Under the pieces are notes generated by a model that had not been told where the DNA came from, searched no databases, and worked only from the letters and a program-made list of their open reading frames with translations. Below are positions 42,787 to 50,225 of a DNA stretch of 64,000 nucleotides, piece after piece. The DNA comes from RGIG7213 sp045544195 (GTDB lineage Bacteria > Bacillota > Clostridia > Oscillospirales > CAG-272). The position numbers and the translations under genes are program-made. The DNA is taken from contig JAZPYO010000062.1 in the NCBI GenBank assembly GCA_045544195.1, positions 62,001-126,000 on the forward strand, written 5' to 3'. Within the stretch, counting starts at the first letter, position 1. The number at the start of each line of letters is the position of its first letter.

Positions 42787-43914
42787 ATGACAAACAAGAA
42801 TAAATTGCCGAATAAAATAATTGTTGCGTTGCAAAGGGTATTCGGCTCTGCGCCGTCGCTCATATTTTACGCAGGTCTGTGTGTTTTTATAGCAGTTGCA
42901 ATATTTTTTGTAGGACGCGCGATGGATAAGATCGAAAATGTGCTCGGTGAATACGAAAACAGCTTACCTAAATACGCTGTTGAAGAAATATTCGATGAAT
43001 ATTTTGCAACGCCTGATTTTGACCAGCTTATGCTTCTTGCCGACTGCAAGGCAGAGGGATTTAATACAAACGATGATCTGAAGCGTTATTTTGAAGAACG
43101 TGTAAACGGTAAAAAGATCACTTGGGTATATGTGGCCGGAAGCGACAAAACAAAGATAAATGTAAAGGCTGACGGAGAAAAATTTGCACAGTATTCAATA
43201 AAAGTATCGCCGCAGGTGACAGAAAACGGATTTGCAACATATGAGCTTGATACGGTCAGACTGTACTACAAGGCACCGTACAGTGTGAAAATAAAAATTC
43301 CGTTCAACTACTCTGTGAGCGTGAACGGTGTGATGCTGGGTGAAGAATATAAAACAGCAACGGGAATAACAAGTGATCTGCGTGATACCATCCCTGAAGG
43401 AACGTATAAGTTTTCTTATGACGAATATACAGTCGAAGATATGCTGTTTGAGCATAAACCCGTTGCCTATAACAGTAAAAACGAAAAGACAGAGCTTGTA
43501 TATGACGAAGAAAGCAAGATGTTCTGTGCTGATTTTGCATACGATGAAGCACTCAAAAATGAGTATAGCGACTTTGTGATAGACGGTGTTGAGGTATATG
43601 CCTCACGTATACAGAACGCCGCAACGATGAGTCAGGTGCGTAAGTATTTTGAGATCGGAACAGAGACCTACGAGCGTATAAAGGATAACCCCGGCAGCTT
43701 TGTATGGGATTACGATTCGTGCGAGTTTGAAAATCAGTCAGCTACCGACTTTTATGCATATGACGAAAATACATTTTCATGCATCGTAAAGGTAACGCAG
43801 GTGATGCACTGGACGAACAAAGAGGATTACCGCGAAAACGTCAACGTGACTATTTATTTGAGAAAAGGCGATGACGGCGAATTTATGATATACGATCTTA
43901 TAACAAATCTGTAA
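42787..43914 (+). CDS. Unknown bitopic membrane protein with beta-rich outer domains
   Basis: A short basic start, one membrane segment (~24-46) and about 325 outer residues are visible. The outer part looks like two units: ~50-130 (helical start, then TWVYVAGSDKTKINV) and ~150-375 with SVSVNGVMLGEEYKTATGIT, a wording like the TcaA/zinc-ribbon-associated repeats, and an NTF2-like ending. I do not recognise a named family. It follows the NAGPA gene by one base and ends the right-arm operon, so a part in export or trimming of the glycan is likely. Confidence 0.75.
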   Translation: MTNKNKLPNKIIVALQRVFGSAPSLIFYAGLCVFIAVAIFFVGRAMDKIENVLGEYENSLPKYAVEEIFDEYFATPDFDQLMLLADCKAEGFNTNDDLKRYFEERVNGKKITWVYVAGSDKTKINVKADGEKFAQYSIKVSPQVTENGFATYELDTVRLYYKAPYSVKIKIPFNYSVSVNGVMLGEEYKTATGITSDLRDTIPEGTYKFSYDEYTVEDMLFEHKPVAYNSKNEKTELVYDEESKMFCADFAYDEALKNEYSDFVIDGVEVYASRIQNAATMSQVRKYFEIGTETYERIKDNPGSFVWDYDSCEFENQSATDFYAYDENTFSCIVKVTQVMHWTNKEDYRENVNVTIYLRKGDDGEFMIYDLITNL

Positions 43915-43946
43915 GAAATTTTGATCGGTAAAGGAAGGAATTTAAA

Positions 43947-44408
43947 ATGTCTGTTGCTCTCATACCGGGAACGTTTGACCCTATAACAATAGGACACGAG
44001 GATATTATACAAAGGGCATCAATGCTTTTTGATGAGGTCATTGTTTGTATTTTCACAAATTCCGCAAAAAGCACGATGTTTACTGCAGACGAAAGATATG
44101 AATTTCTCTGTGCTACGGTAGAGCAGTACCGTAATGTAAAGGCAGATATATGCACAGGCTTGCTTGCTGATTATGCCGTGGAGCACAGATGTGATGCAAT
44201 AGTAAAGGGAGCAAGATCGGGCGTGGATTTTGACTATGAATATACTCTTGCATCCATCAACCGAGAGCTTGCACCCGAGGTTGAAACGGTTATTTTGCCG
44301 TCGCGGTGCGAATTGCTGCACATAAGCTCAACTATGGTACGAGAGCTTATTAAGTACGGAAAGGATTTTTCTCCGTTTGTACCCGAGGCAGTTAAAAATT
44401 TTATATGA
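43947..44408 (+). CDS. coaD: Pantetheine-phosphate adenylyltransferase
   Basis: The nucleotidyltransferase motif GTFDPITIGHEDII at residues 8-21 and the second motif SRCELLHISSTMVREL (the ISSTxVR box) are both present. VKGARSGVDFDYEYTLASIN lies between. CoaD adenylates 4'-phosphopantetheine in coenzyme A synthesis. Length (153 aa) is normal. It lies 32 bases after the right-arm operon on the same strand, perhaps by read-through. Confidence 0.97.
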   Translation: MSVALIPGTFDPITIGHEDIIQRASMLFDEVIVCIFTNSAKSTMFTADERYEFLCATVEQYRNVKADICTGLLADYAVEHRCDAIVKGARSGVDFDYEYTLASINRELAPEVETVILPSRCELLHISSTMVRELIKYGKDFSPFVPEAVKNFI

Positions 44409-44429
44409 ATTTTTAGTTATTTTTACTAT

Positions 44430-44458
44430 TTGAATTTTATCGTTAAATGTGATATAAT
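44430..44458 (+). promoter_or_regulatory. Promoter of the CarD-like gene
   Basis: TTGAAT (44430-44435) and TATAAT (44453-44458) are 17 bp apart, leaving a leader of about 60 bases before the chosen start at 44528. Confidence 0.75.
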
Positions 44459-44527
44459 ATCATTTGTATAGATATATCTGTACGAAAGGCTTCTATCTAT
44501 TAAAGAATGAAAGGCAGGCGAGTTGAT

Positions 44528-45055
44528 ATGAGCAGTACTGAAACTATAGTGAAGCGTGAACAAGGCGAAAACGTTATTTATAAAAATAGCGGAATTTGCC
44601 GAATTGCAGAAATTAAGGCTATGAGCTTTGCTCCGGGAGAGGAGAAAATGTATTATGTTCTTGAGCCTGTATATTCTCAGGGCTCACGTACATATGTTCC
44701 GACCGATTCAGTTGAATTGAATGCTTGTATGCGTTCATTGCTCGATCAAAAGCAGATAGATGATGTCATCATTCAAAGTCAGGCACAAGAGCTTGAATGG
44801 GTCGCAGATACGAAGCAGAGAGCTGTTTATTGGAATGAGGTAATATCAACATACGACAGAGCAAAAATACTCGCGGTCATGCTTTGCTTGAATGAGCATA
44901 AGCTGAAGCTCGAAAAAAGCCGTAAAAAGATGTATGCGAGCGATCTTAAAATGCTGTCGTTGACAGAGCGTATGATAAAAGACGAATTTGCCTTTGTTCT
45001 TAAGATACAGCGTGACGAGGTAATGGACTATATCAACGGCCATCTTTCAGAATAA
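44528..45055 (+). CDS. CarD/CdnL-family transcription regulator
   Basis: The N-terminal ~65 residues are an RNA-polymerase-interacting CarD domain: GENVIYKNSGICRIAEI, then MYYVLEPVYSQGSRTYVPTD. The rest is a helical domain. Such proteins bind the polymerase beta subunit and stabilise the open promoter. The ATG at 44528 is preceded by AGG at about nine bases; an ATG at 44507 has no ribosome site. Its end overlaps the convergent tmcAL gene by 23 bases. Confidence 0.87.
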   Translation: MSSTETIVKREQGENVIYKNSGICRIAEIKAMSFAPGEEKMYYVLEPVYSQGSRTYVPTDSVELNACMRSLLDQKQIDDVIIQSQAQELEWVADTKQRAVYWNEVISTYDRAKILAVMLCLNEHKLKLEKSRKKMYASDLKMLSLTERMIKDEFAFVLKIQRDEVMDYINGHLSE

Positions 45056-46220
45056 ACGGCGTTTTGGTCAGATACATATTATACGGCATAGTGTCAGGCG
45101 TCATAAAAGCATATAGCTCATCTGCCTTCAGCTCTGATTGAAAATCGGGCTCATCAGCGTGATCAGCAGGCTTTGTGATAATTGTGATGCTTTGCCGTTT
45201 TCTTATGTCTGCAAGAATGGCAGTTCCGTTTGCGCTTGCGGCAAGAAGCTGGGTAAATGACGGATCCTTTGATATCATATTTTCCGTTATTCCAAGACAT
45301 ATATATATTATGGCGCGGCGTATTTTTGCGTTTGTATATCGCTTTGTCTGTGAAATGGCAATAAGCTCATCGTAGCTTGTTGCTTTTTTTGCACATCGGA
45401 CGATCCTTTCGTACAGTCCGCCGCCGCATTCAGCGTAAGGATGCTTTACACTTTGCCGCAGAAGCCGGAGAATTACTCTTTCCCCATTTTTCATACGGGC
45501 AGGGAATTGTCCTTTTGATGATAGGGCGTGATATATTTCCGCAGTTTGCTTCGGAATGTGAGAAAAAAATTCAGTTTCTTTTGCAATTTTTCTCAAATAA
45601 GAGCCTGATGCAAATGTATCCGCCCCCGATACCGTTAACGCATTATGTCCTGATCCTACACGCTTTACTGTTAAAGCGGTTATATATGGGGCATATTTTT
45701 TTATTGCCTTAATATATTCTATTGCAAGAATGTTATTAGGCTTTGAAAGAACATCGCATGAGCCGTAAATGCTTTCATAAGCTTTCGAAAGCTCTGAAGC
45801 ATACGGCAGATCGTTCGACAGCTTACTTATGGTGCATTTGAATTCATCGCTCATAAGGCGGTCGGCGCATAGTGAAAGCTCGTTTACATCGCCGCTTTCC
45901 GAGCCGAAAAGCAAAGCGCAATTCTTACCCTGTGCGATGCTTGCAGCTATTTGCACGGCGCCTTTGGCAAATATTTCAGCACACGCACACGAATACACGG
46001 TAGGTAGGGAAAGCACGAGATCTGCAGAGCATAAAACTGCACATTCAGCCCTTTCGTATTTGCCCAAAACGGTACATTCTCCCCTTTGGGTGAAGTTCCC
46101 GCTCATAATGCAGATCACAGGTGCGTTTTCGCTTATCTCTTTTGCTTTTCGAATGAGATATTCGTGCCCTTTATGCATAGGGTCAAATTCGCATATAATA
46201 AAAACGGCGTCAAAAATCAT
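45033..46220 (-). CDS. tmcAL: tRNA(Met) cytidine acetate ligase (TmcAL, YlbM)
   Basis: The nucleotide-binding start FIICEFDPMHKGHEYLI has the HxGH motif. CIMSGNFTQRGECTVLGKYE and LSKPNNILAIEYIKAI follow as in TmcAL, and VKRVGSGHNA precedes the helical C-terminal domain. The enzyme uses acetate and ATP to acetylate the wobble cytidine of elongator tRNA-Met. Length (395 aa) is normal. It is divergent from ackA, which also handles acetate. Confidence 0.93.
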   Translation of the reverse strand: MIFDAVFIICEFDPMHKGHEYLIRKAKEISENAPVICIMSGNFTQRGECTVLGKYERAECAVLCSADLVLSLPTVYSCACAEIFAKGAVQIAASIAQGKNCALLFGSESGDVNELSLCADRLMSDEFKCTISKLSNDLPYASELSKAYESIYGSCDVLSKPNNILAIEYIKAIKKYAPYITALTVKRVGSGHNALTVSGADTFASGSYLRKIAKETEFFSHIPKQTAEIYHALSSKGQFPARMKNGERVILRLLRQSVKHPYAECGGGLYERIVRCAKKATSYDELIAISQTKRYTNAKIRRAIIYICLGITENMISKDPSFTQLLAASANGTAILADIRKRQSITIITKPADHADEPDFQSELKADELYAFMTPDTMPYNMYLTKTPFILKDGR

Positions 46221-46280
46221 AAAAAAACTCTTTCATTAATAAAAAATACGGAATTTTCAATTCTTTTTCAGTTTTTGGTA

Positions 46281-46309
46281 TTGAATTATTTTTAATATAG
46301 GTGTATAAT
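46281..46309 (+). promoter_or_regulatory. Promoter of ackA
   Basis: TTGAAT (46281-46286) and TATAAT (46304-46309) are 17 bp apart. AGGAG at 46351-46355 precedes the ATG at 46361. Confidence 0.8.
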
Positions 46310-46360
46310 ATTATATAGCATATTTATAAACAAATCAAGATTAAAAAATAGGAGAAAAAA

Positions 46361-47593
46361 ATGAACGTACTTGTTGTAAATGCAGGCTCTTCCAGCTTGA
46401 AGTATCAGCTTTTTGATACTAACACTAACGAGGTTCTCGCAAAAGGTATTTGCGAGCGTATTGCAACTGAGACCGCAAACGGCGTAGGCGCAGAGGGCAG
46501 GATCGAGCATCGCAAGGGAAGCGAGCCTAAGATCGTTAAGGATATCCCTATGCCTAACCATGCAGTTGCCACGAAGATACTCGTTGATACGCTTACAGAT
46601 CCCGAGATCGGCGTTATCAAGGATATGAGCGAGATCGAGGCAGTTGGCCACAGAATCGTCCACGGCGGCGCATACTTCTCCGAAAGTGTGCTCGTAACTG
46701 ACGATGTAATATCTAAGCTGGAGCTTTGTAAGGATCTTGCACCCTTGCACACAGTTCCTCATCTTATGGGTATTGCAGGCTGCACGGCGGTTATGCCTGA
46801 TACGCCTCAGGTTCTCGTATTTGATACCGCTTTCCATCAGAGTATGCCCGAAGAGGTATATCAGTATCCCATTCCCTATGAAATGTATGAAAAATACCAG
46901 ATTCGCCGTTACGGCGCTCACGGCACATCACACAGATATGTAGCGGGCGAAATGCAGAAGATAATGGGCAAGACAGAGGGAACAAAGATCGTTACATGCC
47001 ATCTCGGTAACGGCTCTTCCATAACGGCTGTTAAGGACGGTAAGGTTCTTGACACAAGTATGGGCTTTACACCTTTAGACGGTCTTATAATGGGTACACG
47101 TTGCGGCTCTATCGACCCCGCTATCGTTCCCTTTATAATGGAAAAGGAAGGCTTTACACCTGCTCAGATGAACGAGTTTATGAATAAGAAGTGCGGATTC
47201 CTTGGCGTTTCAGGCATTTCTTCAGACAGCCGTGACATCGAAAAGGCGGCTTCCGAGGGCAACCACAGAGCAATTCTTACAACAAAGATACTTGCATACC
47301 AGATAAGAAAGCTCATCGGTGCGTATACCGCAGCTATGGACGGTCTTGACGCTCTGGTATTCACCGCAGGCTTGGGCGAAAACAACCCCGACCTTCGTGA
47401 GCGTGTTTGCAAGGAGCTTACATATCTCGGCATCAAGATAGACGCAGAGGTCAACTCAAAGGCACATCACCAGTCTGATACGATCAAGCTTTCAACTGAT
47501 GATTCCAAGGTTCTTGTATACCTCATTCCTACAAACGAGGAAAAGGTAATTGCATCTGACACAGAAAGACTTGTTAAAGAAATGAACAAATAA
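46361..47593 (+). CDS. ackA: Acetate kinase
   Basis: ASKHA motifs are VNAGSSSLKYQLFD at the start, GHRIVHGGAYFSESV, the catalytic region AHGTSHRYVAGE, CHLGNGSSITAVKDGK and VFTAGLGENNPDLRE. The enzyme makes ATP and acetate from acetyl phosphate in fermentation. Length (410 aa) is normal. No pta gene is adjacent, so the gene stands alone between its own promoter and terminator. Confidence 0.98.
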   Translation: MNVLVVNAGSSSLKYQLFDTNTNEVLAKGICERIATETANGVGAEGRIEHRKGSEPKIVKDIPMPNHAVATKILVDTLTDPEIGVIKDMSEIEAVGHRIVHGGAYFSESVLVTDDVISKLELCKDLAPLHTVPHLMGIAGCTAVMPDTPQVLVFDTAFHQSMPEEVYQYPIPYEMYEKYQIRRYGAHGTSHRYVAGEMQKIMGKTEGTKIVTCHLGNGSSITAVKDGKVLDTSMGFTPLDGLIMGTRCGSIDPAIVPFIMEKEGFTPAQMNEFMNKKCGFLGVSGISSDSRDIEKAASEGNHRAILTTKILAYQIRKLIGAYTAAMDGLDALVFTAGLGENNPDLRERVCKELTYLGIKIDAEVNSKAHHQSDTIKLSTDDSKVLVYLIPTNEEKVIASDTERLVKEMNK

Positions 47594-47598
47594 GATAA

Positions 47599-47632
47599 AT
47601 ATGCATCGGCTTGACCGATGCATATTTTTTTC
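47599..47632 (+). terminator. Rho-independent terminator of ackA
   Basis: An 11-bp stem (ATATGCATCGG at 47599-47609, complement at 47615-47625) with a five-base loop is followed by a run of T. Confidence 0.93.
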
Positions 47633-47653
47633 AATATGTTCAAACGCTCAATA

Positions 47654-47682
47654 TTGACATATAAATACCATTTTGATATAAT
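47654..47682 (+). promoter_or_regulatory. Promoter of the 47712 lipoprotein gene
   Basis: TTGACA (47654-47659) and TATAAT (47677-47682) are perfect with 17 bp spacing. Transcription should start near 47690, which rules out an in-frame GTG at 47685 as the start. Confidence 0.88.
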
Positions 47683-47711
47683 AAGTGCGAAAAAATAAAG
47701 CGGAGAATGAA

Positions 47712-48800
47712 ATGAAAAGAATTATTTGCTCGCTGATCGTATCTGTTTTAATGCTGACATCGTGCTCAAATATCCAAAAAGGAAAAATGGAGCAGATCTG
47801 CTCATATGCAGACGACGGTAAAACACTTATCGATATGCAAATGCTTGACGGCGAAGAGTATGCATACCTTTACGCATCTGACAATAAATACACAGTACGG
47901 TCTGCTTTACAAAACGGAGAAAATGATAAAGTCCTGTATGAAACTACGGGAAATGCGTATATAAATGAGATATATGCAAATGACGGTATAATCGCATTTT
48001 TTGAAAGAATACTGTATTCGAATAACGATGAAAGATGTACGCTTAAGGTAATAGACACACAAACACAAAGTGTATATACTCCGTATGAAAAGGTGATAGT
48101 GTACTCGAAGGCGGATATTCAATCAAGATTTATCGTAATACAGGATAAAAGCGTTTATTATATCACAACGTCATTTGTGCTGAACAGATCAAGGGTAATG
48201 AAATATACCGTGGGCGATAAAGAGCCAACAGAGCTTACGAGCGTTGATCTTACCGAAAACGAGTTAACGTATAATCATTCTGTAACATCATTGAGCGGAA
48301 GCGGCGGAAAGCTCGTGCTTACTTGCCTTGACGGATATACAAATTACCTTGCGCTTGTGAATACACAAACAGGTGAATGTGAGAAAAAGAAAATACTGAG
48401 TGAGGATATAGGAGTAGTATATTCAACGTCATACGATTCATCAAGCGGAAGCATCGTTATGTACTATTCTACATTTGATGAGGAAGGCATATATTTGTCG
48501 GAAAGCATCGGCTCAACTTCCTTTACAAGTGACGAAATTAAACCTCTTTACAATATAGAAAAAAACGAAGATGTGATATTTGAAAGCGTTACATTGAATG
48601 ACGGTTATGCGGTTTTCAGTATACAAAGCAAGGATGACGGCGATAATATAACGAATACAAGCTACATTTTTGATATTTCAAACGGTAAGGGGATATCGTA
48701 CAGCAACGGATTTGATGCATGGATCGAAAATGATGTACTGTACGTATTACATCTTGAGGACGGCATAACGTCACTGAATAAAACGAATATCTCAAAATAA
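47712..48800 (+). CDS. Lipoprotein with probable beta-propeller, function unknown
   Basis: The ATG at 47712 follows GCGGAG by about six bases. The signal peptide ends in a lipobox LTSC with the lipidated Cys near residue 18. The remaining ~345 residues show repeated short units of the type ANDGIIAFFE / GSGGKLVLTCLDG / LNDGYAVFSIQSKDDG, suggesting a TolB- or DUF5050-like propeller. It should sit on the outer face of the membrane. No family was named with confidence. A bidirectional terminator follows. Confidence 0.78.
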   Translation: MKRIICSLIVSVLMLTSCSNIQKGKMEQICSYADDGKTLIDMQMLDGEEYAYLYASDNKYTVRSALQNGENDKVLYETTGNAYINEIYANDGIIAFFERILYSNNDERCTLKVIDTQTQSVYTPYEKVIVYSKADIQSRFIVIQDKSVYYITTSFVLNRSRVMKYTVGDKEPTELTSVDLTENELTYNHSVTSLSGSGGKLVLTCLDGYTNYLALVNTQTGECEKKKILSEDIGVVYSTSYDSSSGSIVMYYSTFDEEGIYLSESIGSTSFTSDEIKPLYNIEKNEDVIFESVTLNDGYAVFSIQSKDDGDNITNTSYIFDISNGKGISYSNGFDAWIENDVLYVLHLEDGITSLNKTNISK

Positions 48801-48896
48801 TATAAAAATCGGAGCGTTGACAGACTTAGCATAGCTTAACAAAGAAAAGCAATGCTGTTTCAAAATAAGCTCGATAAACTGAATTTTCAGAATAGT

Positions 48897-48938
48897 AAAA
48901 TCGCCGACAGACTACTAAGATCTGTCGGCGATTTTTAA
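48897..48938. terminator. Bidirectional terminator between convergent lipoprotein genes
   Basis: A 15-bp stem (48897-48911 with 48921-48935, core TCGCCGACAGA) is followed by T residues on the plus strand and has A residues before it, so it can work on both strands. It lies between the genes ending at 48800 and 48965. Confidence 0.88.
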
Positions 48939-48964
48939 TATCCTTATGAGAATTGGCATTTTTA

Positions 48965-50161
48965 CTATTTTTTCGCCGGCTGCTGAGTCAAGCCGTAAGA
49001 CTCTCTCAACGATAGATTATCATACTCAATGTGAGTGTTGTTTATAATTGCTGTAACGAATATCGGCGTTGTCATATCATCACCGCCGACAAGATCACCG
49101 TGTAAAGCTGATTTAGAATCGGATGAATATTTTACATAAAGAAAGTCTTTGTTTGCCGTATTGCCTATCGTTGCACTGTGATACGATACTGTACCGTCTC
49201 CGCTGTTTGATTTTTCGTATTTAAACGATCCGTCAGAAAGAATATTTATTATACAAGTGGTTTCTTCACCGTCACCGACGATATAGTATGAGTCGACCTT
49301 TTGTGTTATATGGCTTTTATCGGTAAACATAAGCTTGTTATACTCATACGCTTCGTTATAAAATTCCTCATTCCAGCCGTTGACGGATGATCTTAAAAGC
49401 TCTATTTCCTCAGCGTAGCTTTTCATCTCAACACCGTCCTTGCACAATGATGCACTCCAATTCTGCTCAAACGGTAAAAGAGCGTAAAGAGCAGGGATGG
49501 CAGGACAGATCTCTTTTATAGCAGGCGAAATGAACGATCCTGCAAGCGATCCTAAAACATTTCCCGAAAGCATTGCTTGTGATGCAAGCGTTGAGCCAAG
49601 ATACGGCGTGCCGAGCGTTATCAACTTACTGATGGATCTTTGCTGATCCTTTCCGAGCGCAATATACTGACTTGCGACGATACCGCCCATACTGTGAGCA
49701 ATAAGTGTTACCTTGCCGTATTGCCGTTCATTTATGAACTCGTCAAGCTCCTTTGCCGAAAAGTACGGATTAAGACGCCAATCGTATGAAAAGAAAACAA
49801 CATCAGCCTTTTCCTTGAAAACATCATATACCGTATTATATAATGACTTATATGTATTAAACGTACCGTAATTCGTTTCTGATTGCGGATCGTTTATGAT
49901 AGGCGAGGCAGTTTTAAACGTGTTTTCCTTTGTATATTTCAAAAGCTGCAGCTTCGGAAGAACGGATATTATTCCGTTTGGCGAGTCTGTATCAAGCCAA
50001 AGCTTTTCTCCGCTGCTGTCGAATATTTCACTTCCCATAATACCGGGGAGAATTATTATCGCATCGGGAGTTTTATTGAATGAACAGCTTGATAATGCCA
50101 ATGATGAAAAAATGCATAGCGTCAGAATGATGCACATTATTCTTCTTTTGATAAATATCAC
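48965..50161 (-). CDS. Secreted lipoprotein alpha/beta hydrolase (lipase/LCAT-like)
   Basis: The signal peptide ends in a lipobox ALSSC. The hydrolase has the oxyanion-side motif IIILPGIMGSEIFDSS and the nucleophile elbow LIAHSMGGIVASQ, as in PlaF- and LCAT-like lipases. A SGDGTVSYHSA region and a final His-containing segment (ALHGDLVGGDDM) fit the acid and base residues. The start is unsure. A GTG at 50161 gives an ideal signal peptide (IFIKRRI) but sits one base after AAAGGT; the ATG at 50137 has only a weak AGAAG. It follows the carB/dapF gene after a 64-base gap with a hairpin. Confidence 0.8.
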   Translation of the reverse strand: MIFIKRRIMCIILTLCIFSSLALSSCSFNKTPDAIIILPGIMGSEIFDSSGEKLWLDTDSPNGIISVLPKLQLLKYTKENTFKTASPIINDPQSETNYGTFNTYKSLYNTVYDVFKEKADVVFFSYDWRLNPYFSAKELDEFINERQYGKVTLIAHSMGGIVASQYIALGKDQQRSISKLITLGTPYLGSTLASQAMLSGNVLGSLAGSFISPAIKEICPAIPALYALLPFEQNWSASLCKDGVEMKSYAEEIELLRSSVNGWNEEFYNEAYEYNKLMFTDKSHITQKVDSYYIVGDGEETTCIINILSDGSFKYEKSNSGDGTVSYHSATIGNTANKDFLYVKYSSDSKSALHGDLVGGDDMTTPIFVTAIINNTHIEYDNLSLRESYGLTQQPAKK

Positions 50162-50183
50162 ACCTTTCGTCAAATAAAGCACC

Positions 50184-50225
50184 GCCTGCAACAAGTGATC
50201 TTGTTGCAGGCAGATTTTTTTATTT
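50184..50225 (+). terminator. Strong hairpin between carB/dapF and the lipase gene
   Basis: A perfect 12-bp stem (GCCTGCAACAAG at 50184-50195, complement at 50200-50211) has a four-base loop. The T run (50215-50221) is on the plus strand, yet both flanking genes are on the minus strand, where only a broken CTTTATTTG follows. It may stop antisense transcription or act weakly on the arg operon. Confidence 0.6.
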
